DNA of 36,054 nt from F1-60-MAGs149 sp037133215. GTDB lineage: Bacteria; Actinomycetota; Thermoleophilia; Gaiellales; F1-60-MAGs149. The stretch is from assembly GCA_037133215.1 (NCBI GenBank), contig JBAXOM010000004.1, forward strand, positions 1 through 36,054. The letters run 5' to 3'. The notes under the pieces were generated by a model. The model searched no databases and had not been told where the DNA came from. It worked only from the letters and a program-made list of their open reading frames with translations. Within the stretch, counting starts at the first letter, position 1. Each line of letters starts with the position of its first letter. Positions 7,432-15,345 of this stretch are shown piece by piece. Made by a program: the position numbers and the translations under genes.

Positions 7432-8343
7432 GTGGGGGACGTTGCATTCCATACGGCGACGACAGTCGATGAGGCGCTGGAACTACTTGGCGACGGTTCG
7501 GACGCGCGCGTCGTAGCGGGCGGTTCCGACCTGATCGTTCAGGCACGACACGGCAAGTCGCTTCCAGGCACAGTGATTGCGATTCATCGCATCGACGCGC
7601 TGCGGAGTCTCACCGCGGGTGACGACTTGGTCGTCGGTGCCTTGACATCCCACGCGACGCTTTGCGCTGATCCTGCCGTGCGCAGCACGTGGACAGCCAT
7701 TGCAGACGCCTCCGCGCTGGTTGGTTCGCACGCGACACGCAACGTCGGCACGCTTGGTGGCAACGTGATGAACGCCTCGCCGGCGATGGAGACCGGTGGC
7801 CCGCTGATCGTGCTGGGTGCCTCCGTCACGCTCCGTTCCGCCGCGGGTGATCGCGAAGTCGCGATTGAAGAGTTGTGGACGGGGCCCGGCAAGACGTCGG
7901 CTAAGCCAGGCGAGATTTGCGTCGCCATCACGGTGCCGGCACAGCCCGCTCACTCCGGCAGTGCCTACGTCCGCCTCGAGTACAGGCGTGCGATGGAGAT
8001 CGCAATTGTCGGTGCTAGTGCGTGCGTCACGCTTGACGACGACGGCAACGTGACGGCCGCGAAGGTCGCCTTGACGGCACTCGCACCGACGATCATTCGC
8101 AGCGCCGCTGCAGAGGCCGCAATTATCGGCACCGATGGTCACGACGACGCACTCGACGCGGTTGCCGCGGGTGCCTCGGCAGACGCGAAGCCGATTTCGG
8201 ACCTTCGCGCCAACGAAGACTATCGCCGTGCGATGGCCGGTGTCATCGCCAAGCGCGCTGTCGCCGTTGCGGCACAGCGTGCTCGTGGTGAGGAATTTCC
8301 GATTCCTGCAACTCCCGTATTCATGAAGGGCTCCGGACGATGA
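7432..8343 (+). CDS. Molybdenum hydroxylase FAD-binding (medium) subunit, CoxM-like
   Basis: This encodes about 303 residues of the FAD-binding subunit of the xanthine-oxidase/CO-dehydrogenase family. Family motifs are VVAGGSDLI in the first FAD loop and ATRNVGTLGGNV in the second, followed by the C-terminal domain typical of CoxM/HcrB. It would pass electrons from the 2Fe-2S subunit to an acceptor through FAD. GTG at 7432 is chosen because GGGAGG lies 5 bases upstream; a GTG at 7417 is the alternative. It overlaps the 2Fe-2S gene by 4 bases. The large molybdopterin subunit is not next to it on either side, so substrate (CO, purine, aldehyde, other) cannot be named. Confidence 0.9.
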   Translation: MGDVAFHTATTVDEALELLGDGSDARVVAGGSDLIVQARHGKSLPGTVIAIHRIDALRSLTAGDDLVVGALTSHATLCADPAVRSTWTAIADASALVGSHATRNVGTLGGNVMNASPAMETGGPLIVLGASVTLRSAAGDREVAIEELWTGPGKTSAKPGEICVAITVPAQPAHSGSAYVRLEYRRAMEIAIVGASACVTLDDDGNVTAAKVALTALAPTIIRSAAAEAAIIGTDGHDDALDAVAAGASADAKPISDLRANEDYRRAMAGVIAKRAVAVAAQRARGEEFPIPATPVFMKGSGR

Positions 8344-8807
8344 AGCACGCAGCGACACTAACCGTCAATGGCATGGCCTATCCGGTCGAGCTCGACGGCG
8401 ACACGACACTCGTCCGCGCGATTCGCGACGACATCGGTCTGACCGGCACCAAGGAGGGCTGCGACGACTGCGAATGTGGCGCCTGCATGGTGATGATCGA
8501 CGGCCGTCCGGTCAATTCGTGCACGTACCTTGCTCTGCAGGCCGTTGGCTCTGAGGTGACGACGGTTGAGGGACTCGCCGATGGCGAGACACTGAGCAGC
8601 CTTCAGTCCGCCTTCCTCGACCAGGGTGGCGTCCAGTGCGGCTTCTGCACGCCAGGCATGCTTGTCTCGGCGCACGCACTCCTGCGCGAGAACGCTGATC
8701 CCACGGACGAGGAAGTCCGACTGGCCCTTGGTGGCAACCTCTGCCGTTGCACGGGGTACGCCAAGATCGCTAGCGCGGTCATGCAGGCTGCAAAAGCGTC
8801 GGTCTGA
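8340..8807 (+). CDS. Molybdenum hydroxylase 2Fe-2S (small) subunit, CoxS-like
   Basis: This encodes 155 residues with the two 2Fe-2S domains of the family. The plant-ferredoxin-like domain uses Cys41, Cys46, Cys49 and Cys61; the helical domain uses Cys100, Cys103 (QCGFCTPGM) and Cys135, Cys137 (NLCRCTGY). An additional Cys44 makes the first loop read CDDCECGAC, which is unusual because that position is usually not Cys. It is coupled to the FAD gene by an ATGA overlap. After its stop comes a 73-base gap with a new promoter and an unrelated gene, so the catalytic large subunit must be elsewhere or lost. Confidence 0.93.
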   Translation: MKHAATLTVNGMAYPVELDGDTTLVRAIRDDIGLTGTKEGCDDCECGACMVMIDGRPVNSCTYLALQAVGSEVTTVEGLADGETLSSLQSAFLDQGGVQCGFCTPGMLVSAHALLRENADPTDEEVRLALGGNLCRCTGYAKIASAVMQAAKASV

Positions 8808-8867
8808 CTGATCGAGCGGTGGACGGGACTGGGCGAGGTCTCGACGACCAGTCGTCAAGCGCGGCGA

Positions 8868-8873
8868 TAGGCT
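8868..8873 (+). promoter_or_regulatory. -10 box, leaderless start of nnr
   Basis: TAGGCT lies 7 bases before the ATG at 8881, and no ribosome-binding site is present between them. This spacing puts the transcript start at or next to the start codon. Confidence 0.5.
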
Positions 8874-8880
8874 GCGGTTA

Positions 8881-10398
8881 ATGAATGCGTCGAACATGCA
8901 GTTTCCGGTCTACGACGCGGCTGGTGCGCGGGCGATCGATGCGCAGGCAATTGCGCTCCTTGGTGGCTCCGGTGAGAGTCTGATGCGAAGCGCGGCTGCG
9001 GCTGCGGTACGGGTGGTGCGAGGTCGGTTCGCGCACGCGCGAACGATCGTGGTCGTCGCCGGGAGCGGCAACAACGGTGGCGACGGTTGTGAGGTCGCGC
9101 GTCTGTTGCAGAACGATGGGCGGACCGTGATCATCATTCGTGTCAGTGGGCGCCCCGCGAGTGGCGACGCCGCGACGATGCTGTCCAGAGCCATTGCGGC
9201 GGATGTCACTCTGATCGAGCAGCCCGACGGCTCGATTGTTGACGAGCTCGTCGGTGCGGAGCTCATCATTGACGCGCTGCTGGGGACGGGTGTGACGGGT
9301 GCGCCGACAGAAGCGATCGCCGAGGCAATTGCTGCCATCACTGCAGCTGGATGCCCGGTCGTTGCTCTGGATATTCCGAGTGGGGTTGATGCCTCGACGG
9401 GTGAAGTGCCAGGGGCTGCAGTTCGCGCGGACATAACCGTCAGCTTTGCTGCCGCCAAACTCGGACTGATGATTGCTCCCGGGTGCGAGTTCGCCGGCGA
9501 GGTGATTGTCGTACCGATTGGGATTCCCGATGAGGTTGTGGTCGCGCCGGCGGCAATTGCCGTTGCTGATGGTCGTGATCTCTTACCCGGTCGCAGCATC
9601 GGCGGTTCCAAGTACGACGTCGGTGCGGTGCTCGTGATTGGTGGCTCGGTCGGGATGGCAGGTGCGCCGACGCTCGTCGCAGAAGCTGCCCTACGCGCCG
9701 GCGCGGGAGTCGTCACCGTGCTCGTTCCTGAGGCCATCCAACCGACGGTCGCCGGGAACGTTCGGGAGGCGATGGTGCGACCACTCGCCTCGGCCCGCGT
9801 TGAGCGGCAGATCGCCGAGTACGCAGAGAGGGCTCGTGCAGTTGTGCTCGGGCCGGGGCTCGGGCGTGAGCCAGGAGCCGACGGGCTGGTGCGTGCCACA
9901 CTTGCGCTCGACCGGCCGTTGCTGATTGACGCGGATGCGCTCTGGTGGGTCGCCCGCGAGCCTGAATTGCTACGACAACGCACAGCTCCGACCGTGATCA
10001 CTCCACACGCGGGTGAGGCCGCACGATTGCTCGACGTCGAGGCAGGCTGGATTGCCGAGCACCGCTTGCAGACCGTCCGTCTGCTTGTCGAGGCAACCGG
10101 TGCGGTTGCGCTCTTGAAGGGGCGCGACACGCTTGTGCTGTCACCCGAGGGGCGATTGGGAATCCGGGCACGTAATGCAGCAGCCTTGGCGACGGCGGGT
10201 TCGGGTGACGTGCTTGCAGGAATTATCGGTGCCTGCTTGGCGCGTGGAGCCGATTCGTGGACCGCGGCTATCGCTGGAGCGGCTGCCCATGTCCAGAGTG
10301 CGCGTACCGCGACGGCCTCAGTCAGAGGCGGGGCTATCATTGCGGGTGACCTCATCGAGCACCTTCAGGTGCTCGGACGACCTGGGAGCACTCTGTGA
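8881..10398 (+). CDS. nnr: Bifunctional NAD(P)H-hydrate epimerase/dehydratase
   Basis: This encodes 505 residues joining two repair enzymes. The N-terminal YjeF_N domain (about 1-215) epimerises damaged NAD(P)H hydrate and carries VVVAGSGNNGGDG and the LGTGVTG stretch. The C-terminal ribokinase-like domain (about 225-500) dehydrates the S form using ADP or ATP; it shows VITPHAGEAARLL and the catalytic loop ATAGSGDVLAGI. The fused arrangement and length are as in E. coli YjeF. It overlaps the following CBS gene by 4 bases and, through it, alr, a neighbourhood seen in many bacteria. Transcription appears leaderless from TAGGCT. Confidence 0.95.
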   Translation: MNASNMQFPVYDAAGARAIDAQAIALLGGSGESLMRSAAAAAVRVVRGRFAHARTIVVVAGSGNNGGDGCEVARLLQNDGRTVIIIRVSGRPASGDAATMLSRAIAADVTLIEQPDGSIVDELVGAELIIDALLGTGVTGAPTEAIAEAIAAITAAGCPVVALDIPSGVDASTGEVPGAAVRADITVSFAAAKLGLMIAPGCEFAGEVIVVPIGIPDEVVVAPAAIAVADGRDLLPGRSIGGSKYDVGAVLVIGGSVGMAGAPTLVAEAALRAGAGVVTVLVPEAIQPTVAGNVREAMVRPLASARVERQIAEYAERARAVVLGPGLGREPGADGLVRATLALDRPLLIDADALWWVAREPELLRQRTAPTVITPHAGEAARLLDVEAGWIAEHRLQTVRLLVEATGAVALLKGRDTLVLSPEGRLGIRARNAAALATAGSGDVLAGIIGACLARGADSWTAAIAGAAAHVQSARTATASVRGGAIIAGDLIEHLQVLGRPGSTL

Positions 10399-10880
10399 TC
10401 GACCGCCCTGTGCGCGAATTGATGGATCCGACGGCTCCAACCGTCGCGCCCGACACGACGATCAAGGATCTCGTACACCTGTTGGCAACGAAGAACCTTG
10501 ATGGTGTTGCGGTAATCGACGGTACTCACGCTGTCGTTGGCATCGTGACGGCGCAGGACATGTTGTTTCAGGAGGTCGAGGCCGATGAGCACGTGCCGTA
10601 TGTCGCACCGTTCCTCGACTGGATGATCTACGTCCAGAGCCTCGGCTCGTGGGAGCGCCATATTGAGAAGGCGTTTGCCGTCACGGTCTCCGACCTAATG
10701 ACAATCGACGTCAAAACGGCGTCGCCTGACGAAGAGCTGCACGAGGCCGCCAAGCGGATGGCAAAAGACGGTGTCTCGCAGCTACCCGTGGTCGAGAATG
10801 GTGCGTACGTCGGCATGCTGACGCGCGGTCATGTCGTCTCCGCACTCAACCGCTTTGAGTTTGGCGGGGGAGACGCATAG
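10395..10880 (+). CDS. CBS-domain pair protein
   Basis: This encodes 161 residues made of two CBS motifs, roughly residues 1-65 (VRELMDPTAPTVAPDTTI start, VVGIVTAQDML end) and 95-155 (VSDLMTIDVKTASPDEEL start, VGMLTRGHVV end), linked by a helical insert with Trp residues. Such stand-alone pairs bind adenine nucleotides and sense energy state, often as dimers. There is no attached enzyme domain. It sits between nnr and alr with overlaps on both sides (GTGA before, ATAG after). What it regulates is not visible; the overlap suggests a link with the racemase or with nucleotide repair. Confidence 0.88.
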   Translation: MIDRPVRELMDPTAPTVAPDTTIKDLVHLLATKNLDGVAVIDGTHAVVGIVTAQDMLFQEVEADEHVPYVAPFLDWMIYVQSLGSWERHIEKAFAVTVSDLMTIDVKTASPDEELHEAAKRMAKDGVSQLPVVENGAYVGMLTRGHVVSALNRFEFGGGDA

Positions 10881-11980
10881 CGGCGTACCGTCATCGCAGC
10901 CTGGTCGAAATCGACCTGGCTGCTGTCACGGCCAACATCCAACGCCTGTTGGATGCCGCCGGTGGCGCCGAGGTGTGGGCGGTCATTAAGGCAAACGCCT
11001 ACGGTCACGGTGCGATTGATGTTGCCCACGCGGCGATCGCGGCTGGTGCGACGAAGCTCTGTACCGCGACGCTTGACGAGGCGCGTGCTGTGCGTTTCGA
11101 ACTGCCGATCGTGCCGCTCTTGGTTTTGTCACCCCTGACAGCAGGCGAGGAGGATGCTGTTTCGGAGGTCGGTTGTGCCGTGACGGTTTCGACGCTCGAA
11201 GGGTGGGACCGCTTGCGCTATCGCCATGAGGTCGATGTTCACGTCAAGGTCGACACGGGTATGGGGCGGTGGGGAGTGAGTGCCGACGAGGCGCTTGCAA
11301 TTGCGGATGAGATCTTGGCCGGACCGCGCCCCGAGCGATTGGCTGGTCTGATGAGCCATCTGGCCACAGCCGACGAGGCTGACCGAACGTTCGTCGACCA
11401 GCAGGCCGAGGCCTTTCGTGCCATCGCCGCTGTCTTTCCACCCTGTCCGCGGCATCTCTCGAACTCCGCCGCGACGCTTCGCTACCCCGAACTCGCCTTC
11501 GACGCAGTGCGACCGGGGCTCGCGGTCTACGGCATTGATCCACTCGGCGTCTCGGGAACCGATTATGGGCTCCTGCCTGTGATGCGCTGGACCAGCACCG
11601 TGCGCAGCGTGCGCACGCTTGAAGCTGGCCAATCGACGGGATACGGTCGCCGCTTCGTCGCCACCGAGCCCTGCCGCGTTGCGCTGGTTCCAATCGGGTA
11701 CGCCGATGGCTATCCACGGCGACTCTCGGGCATTGGCCAGGCACTGATCCATGGGCAGCGCTGCAGCGTGGCTGCGACCGTGTCGATGGATCAACTTGCC
11801 GTGCTGTTGCCTGCGGGCCTCGAGGTGAAACAGGGTGACGAGGTCGTCTTACTTGGTGTTGATGGCGACGACGTCGTCTCGGCCGAAGAGCTTGCGCGCC
11901 ACGTCGGCACCGTGCCGTACGAGATTATCTGCGGCGTGCGCGCGACACTCGAACGCGGCGATCGTGAGGTTTTGCCATGA
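10877..11980 (+). CDS. alr: Alanine racemase, likely ATA start
   Basis: This encodes a PLP enzyme that interconverts L- and D-alanine for peptidoglycan. The PLP motif is VWAVIKANAYGHG, with Lys38 if translation starts at ATA 10877; the second catalytic base is probably Tyr256 in TGYGRR. The expected N-terminus LVEIDLAAVTANI lies upstream of every ATG or GTG in the frame, and the frame is closed by TGA at 10856-10858. ATA 10877 overlaps the CBS stop as ATAG, has GGGGGAG 4 bases upstream, and gives the normal length of 367 residues. A CTG at 10901 or a TTG at 10949 are alternatives, but the TTG would remove the first strand. Confidence 0.93.
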   Translation: MAAYRHRSLVEIDLAAVTANIQRLLDAAGGAEVWAVIKANAYGHGAIDVAHAAIAAGATKLCTATLDEARAVRFELPIVPLLVLSPLTAGEEDAVSEVGCAVTVSTLEGWDRLRYRHEVDVHVKVDTGMGRWGVSADEALAIADEILAGPRPERLAGLMSHLATADEADRTFVDQQAEAFRAIAAVFPPCPRHLSNSAATLRYPELAFDAVRPGLAVYGIDPLGVSGTDYGLLPVMRWTSTVRSVRTLEAGQSTGYGRRFVATEPCRVALVPIGYADGYPRRLSGIGQALIHGQRCSVAATVSMDQLAVLLPAGLEVKQGDEVVLLGVDGDDVVSAEELARHVGTVPYEIICGVRATLERGDREVLP

Positions 11981-13386
11981 CGGCCGCGGTCGACCCGCGA
12001 CTGGCGCGCGCACTTGTTCCGCTCCAGGCGGCGTTCGTGGGTGCCAACGATCTCTGGCTCGTCGGCGGCGCCGTGCGCGACGTGCTGCTCGATCGGCCGT
12101 TGGCCGATTGGGATCTTGTCACCACGGGTGACGCAGAGCAGACGGCACGAGCCTACGCAAAGAGCGTTGGGGCGCCGGTCTTTCCGCTTTCGGAGCGCCA
12201 CGGCGCCTGGCGTGTCGTGGGCGAAGACCATGAGGTCGACATTACGGGTGCACCAGATGGCATTACGGCTGATCTCTTGCGGCGGGACCTGACGATCAAC
12301 GCGATCGCCGTACGGGTTGCCGACGGCGAGATGGTGGCTGTGCCGGGAGCGCTTGATGACCTTGAAGAGCGCGTGCTTCGTGTGGTGTCGGATTCGTCGT
12401 TTCAGGACGATCCACTTCGACTCTTGCGTCTGGTGCGACTGTCGGTCGAACTCGACCTTGCCGTCGTGCCCGAAACGGTCGTGCTCGCTCAACGCGATGC
12501 AGCCCTCGCCTCAGAACCAGCGGGTGAGCGCCAACGGGCCGAACTCGAACGAATTCTCCTGTCACGCGATCCTGTCGATGGTCTCCGGTTCCTCGACCAG
12601 TTAGGGCTGTTGGGCGTTGTGCTGCCCGAGGTTAAGGCCTTGGCCGCTGTTGAGCAGAATCGGTATCACCATCTCGACGTGCTCGACCACACGCTGCAGG
12701 TACTCGACGCGGCGACTGATCTGATCGAGCAACCTGAGTTCGCGTTCGGCGCTGCCGCGCCGGCGGTGGCTGCGGCGCTTTCGGAACCGCTCGATGCAGA
12801 TTGTGATGTGGCTCTGGCCGTGCGTTGGGGAGCGTTATTGCACGACATCGCCAAGCCCTATACGCGGGCAGAGTTTGAGAACGGTCATATCGGCTTTCCC
12901 GGCCATGCTCAGCAGGGCGCCGAGATGGCCACCGCGATCCTCGAACGTATGCGGTACAGCTCGGCCATGCAGAAGTGCGTGGCGCTACTGGTGCGTGAGC
13001 ACCTACGACTCGGGTTTCTCGTGCCCGACGGTGCCTTGGATGCGCGTGCTGTTCACCGCTACCGCGTCGCCACCGAGCCGTGGGCTCTCGCGAGCGTGGT
13101 CGTGTCGTTGGCAGATCGGTGGTCGACGCGCGGGATTCGTGCCCGCCAACGCTGGATCCGCCGCCACGAACAGCTCGCGATTGAGATGGCTCAGGCCCTT
13201 GCCGTGCCTGTTCCTCCACCACTGATTCGTGGCGACACGCTCGCCGAGGCAATCGGGTCTGAGCCGGGTCCGGCAATTGGTGCACTGCTCGCCCAGATTG
13301 CGGAGGAGCAGGCTGCCGGCACCATTGCCAGCGAGTCCGAGGCGATTGCCTTCGCACAGTCACAGCCGCCTGCACCAACGACGTAG
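11977..13386 (+). CDS. CCA-adding enzyme/poly(A) polymerase family protein with HD domain
   Basis: This encodes 469 residues of the class II tRNA nucleotidyltransferase family. The head domain has LVGGAVRDVLL (GG..RD), the metal-binding DWDL, and RRDLTINAIAV; an RNA-binding region with DDPLRLLRLVR follows. The C-terminal half holds an HD phosphohydrolase domain with HHLDVLDHT and LLHDIAK. It probably completes or repairs the tRNA 3' CCA; the tRNA-Ala gene in this window lacks an encoded CCA, so such an enzyme is needed. A poly(A) polymerase role cannot be excluded. It is coupled to alr by ATGA and ends the nnr operon. Confidence 0.9.
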   Translation: MTAAVDPRLARALVPLQAAFVGANDLWLVGGAVRDVLLDRPLADWDLVTTGDAEQTARAYAKSVGAPVFPLSERHGAWRVVGEDHEVDITGAPDGITADLLRRDLTINAIAVRVADGEMVAVPGALDDLEERVLRVVSDSSFQDDPLRLLRLVRLSVELDLAVVPETVVLAQRDAALASEPAGERQRAELERILLSRDPVDGLRFLDQLGLLGVVLPEVKALAAVEQNRYHHLDVLDHTLQVLDAATDLIEQPEFAFGAAAPAVAAALSEPLDADCDVALAVRWGALLHDIAKPYTRAEFENGHIGFPGHAQQGAEMATAILERMRYSSAMQKCVALLVREHLRLGFLVPDGALDARAVHRYRVATEPWALASVVVSLADRWSTRGIRARQRWIRRHEQLAIEMAQALAVPVPPPLIRGDTLAEAIGSEPGPAIGALLAQIAEEQAAGTIASESEAIAFAQSQPPAPTT

Positions 13387-13395
13387 CGCTCGCGT

Positions 13396-13401
13396 TACCG
13401 T
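13396..13401 (+). promoter_or_regulatory. -10 box, leaderless start of rhodanese gene
   Basis: TACCGT is followed by 7 bases and the ATG at 13409, with no ribosome-binding site. It matches the TANNNT pattern seen before other starts in the window. Confidence 0.45.
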
Positions 13402-13408
13402 GTGCCCC

Positions 13409-13735
13409 ATGGCTGCCGACGTTCAAGATTCCCCGCCCATCGAAGTCGTGGAGCTCGCGAAGACCGGCGCGCTGATGGTAGACGTGCGGGAACAGCAGGA
13501 ATGGGACGCGGGGCACATTGCCGGTTCGATCCACCTCCCACTGAGCGAACTGCCAAACCGTTGGAAAGAGCTCCCTGACGCCGACTCCACGGTCTTCATT
13601 TGCCGCTCTGGTGGGCGCTCAATGGCGGCTGCGGAGGCCTTCGCTGCCTCGGGTCGCAGCGGCTGTGTCAACCTTGCCGGTGGTGTTCAAGGCTGGGTTC
13701 AGGCCAATCTCCCGTTCGACGGCGCTGTCGTCTAA
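13409..13735 (+). CDS. Single-domain rhodanese-like protein
   Basis: This encodes 108 residues with one rhodanese fold: the VDVREQQEWDAGHIAGSI entry motif and the active-site loop FICRSGGRSM with Cys65 as the sulfur-carrying residue. Such proteins move sulfane sulfur, for instance from thiosulfate or persulfides, in the cytoplasm; no signal peptide is seen. It stands alone, with its own putative leaderless promoter, 22 bases after the nucleotidyltransferase gene and 117 bases before mreC. The specific sulfur donor and acceptor cannot be deduced. Confidence 0.9.
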   Translation: MAADVQDSPPIEVVELAKTGALMVDVREQQEWDAGHIAGSIHLPLSELPNRWKELPDADSTVFICRSGGRSMAAAEAFAASGRSGCVNLAGGVQGWVQANLPFDGAVV

Positions 13736-13779
13736 AGCGTTTAGAAAGCCGCACCACCGTCAAAAGGTCGCGACGACGG

Positions 13780-13785
13780 TACACT
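13780..13785 (+). promoter_or_regulatory. Putative -10 box of the mreCD-pbp2-rodA operon
   Basis: TACACT lies in the 117-base gap before mreC and would give a leader of about 60 bases. No clear -35 is visible. The gap holds no sign of mreB. Confidence 0.4.
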
Positions 13786-13852
13786 TACGTCTGCTGATCC
13801 AGTAGTACGACAAGATTCTCGCCGTGGAACCAGCTACAGGAACGCCACCCGG

Positions 13853-14755
13853 ATGCCCACCGCCCGCACCCGCCTCGCTCGCCGCATTATTCCGCTTGTC
13901 CTCGTTGTGGCCGCAATCGTGCTGGTCACGTTCTCGATGCGCGCTCAGGCACAGGGCGGTTCGGTGCAGTCGCAGGCGTCGGATCAGACGGTGGCAATCC
14001 AAGAAGTTGCGCAACGCGCAACCCAACCTGTTCGCGACCTGATCGGCTGGTTTGGGGATATTCGCACGGCCCGGCTCGAGCGTGACCATCTCGCCCAAGA
14101 AAACGCGGTGCTCCGTTCAGAGCTTGCGACCGCTCAGGTCAATCAGCAAGACGGCGAAGAGTTGCGTGGACTACTTGGGTATGTTCGTTCGCCGTTGTTT
14201 CCGCAGACCAAGAATTATCAGCCACGCGCCGCACGTGTCGTCGCCCGTTCGCCGTCGTTGATTTCGAGCACCGTCGTTGTTGATGCGGGTGATGCAGTGG
14301 GCGTTAAGGTCGGCGACCCGGTACTTGCGGGAGTCGCTCAATCGGCCAATACTGGCGGTGCGGCGTTGATCGGACGCGTCGAACAGACGACTCCTGAGAC
14401 CGCCACGATCGCGCTCTTGTCAAATGCGAATGTTGCTGTCGGTGCAACCGTTTCGGGGCGTCGTGGTGCGGACGGCATCTTGCAGCCGAGCGCTGCCGAC
14501 CCATCGGTACTCGTACTCGGTTTTGTGCGGGGATCGAGTGTCGTCGCGCCGGGCGACCGTGTGGTCACCAGTGGTTTTCTCGACCCGTCTGGTCGACTCG
14601 GCTCCGCCTATCCGCGAGGTCTTCCGATTGGCGTGGTGAGCGAGGCGCGACAGAGTGACGCCAATACCTACAAGAGTGTCCTCGTCGTACCGTGGGTTGA
14701 TCTTGACTCCTTCGCAAACGTGGTCATTTTGACCGGCAATGGGTCTGGTCAATGA
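13853..14755 (+). CDS. mreC: Rod shape-determining protein MreC
   Basis: This encodes 300 residues: a short cytoplasmic tail, one membrane segment (about 10-30), a coiled-coil (about 65-100, LERDHLAQENAVLRSELA) and the paired beta-barrel domain outside the membrane (about 115-290), with the typical VVDAGDAVGVKVGDPVL stretch. MreC bridges the cell-wall synthases PBP2/RodA in the elongasome. It is coupled to mreD by a 4-base overlap. The start is ATG 13853, with a poorly placed AGGAA upstream. mreB, which normally precedes mreC, is absent from this position. Confidence 0.93.
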   Translation: MPTARTRLARRIIPLVLVVAAIVLVTFSMRAQAQGGSVQSQASDQTVAIQEVAQRATQPVRDLIGWFGDIRTARLERDHLAQENAVLRSELATAQVNQQDGEELRGLLGYVRSPLFPQTKNYQPRAARVVARSPSLISSTVVVDAGDAVGVKVGDPVLAGVAQSANTGGAALIGRVEQTTPETATIALLSNANVAVGATVSGRRGADGILQPSAADPSVLVLGFVRGSSVVAPGDRVVTSGFLDPSGRLGSAYPRGLPIGVVSEARQSDANTYKSVLVVPWVDLDSFANVVILTGNGSGQ

Positions 14756-15345
14756 ACACGACCGATACCACCTTCTCGATGACCGACGAGGATGATTTCT
14801 CGGACGAGTACGACTTCGATGAGGTTGATCGCCGGGTACCCGCGTGGGTCACCGTTGGCCTAATTCCTGTGCTCATCCTCGTGGTCGCGATCTACCTGGA
14901 GATTGCACTGGCGATTGATGCACGCGTACTGGGTGCGATTCCTCATTTCTCTCTCGTCGTGCTCGTGGCACTGGCGCTGCGCTTTGGGCCGGCGTGGGGA
15001 GCGGCTATCGGTTTCGTGTCCGGACTCCTGATCGACATGGCCATCCAGGCACCGCTCGGAATGTCTTCGCTCGTGTTGACCCCGATTGGGTGGGGCGTCG
15101 GCGTCTTTGCAGGCCGCCGCCGCCGTGTGTCGCTTGCGATGGCCGTAACCGTGCTGCTGGTCACCGCGGTCATCTGCACAGCAGCTGACATTGTGGTCGC
15201 CACGACGATCGATAACGAGTCGATCGCGTGGAGCACGGTCGCGATCTCGGGCACAGCTGGTGTGATGTTCACGCTGCTCGCGGGGATTGTGCTGCTTCCG
15301 GTCCTGCGTCGACTGATGGGCGTTCCCTCCGGGGGTGACGTGTGA
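14752..15345 (+). CDS. mreD: Rod shape-determining protein MreD
   Basis: This encodes 197 residues with about five membrane segments after an acidic N-terminal tail (residues 12-25 rich in Asp/Glu) that is longer than in most MreD proteins. The hydrophobic core with FGPAWGAAIGFVSGLLIDM fits the family. MreD works with MreC in the elongasome. It overlaps mreC (ATGA) and pbp2 (GTGA), so position as well as topology supports the call. Sequence conservation in MreD is weak, so the assignment leans partly on gene order. Confidence 0.88.
   Translation: MNTTDTTFSMTDEDDFSDEYDFDEVDRRVPAWVTVGLIPVLILVVAIYLEIALAIDARVLGAIPHFSLVVLVALALRFGPAWGAAIGFVSGLLIDMAIQAPLGMSSLVLTPIGWGVGVFAGRRRRVSLAMAVTVLLVTAVICTAADIVVATTIDNESIAWSTVAISGTAGVMFTLLAGIVLLPVLRRLMGVPSGGDV

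Noticed and set aside
8910..10355. A 481-codon minus-strand open frame opposite nnr
   Set aside because: Its translation is low-complexity Ser/Ala/Pro/Thr, typical of antisense reading of a GC-rich gene.
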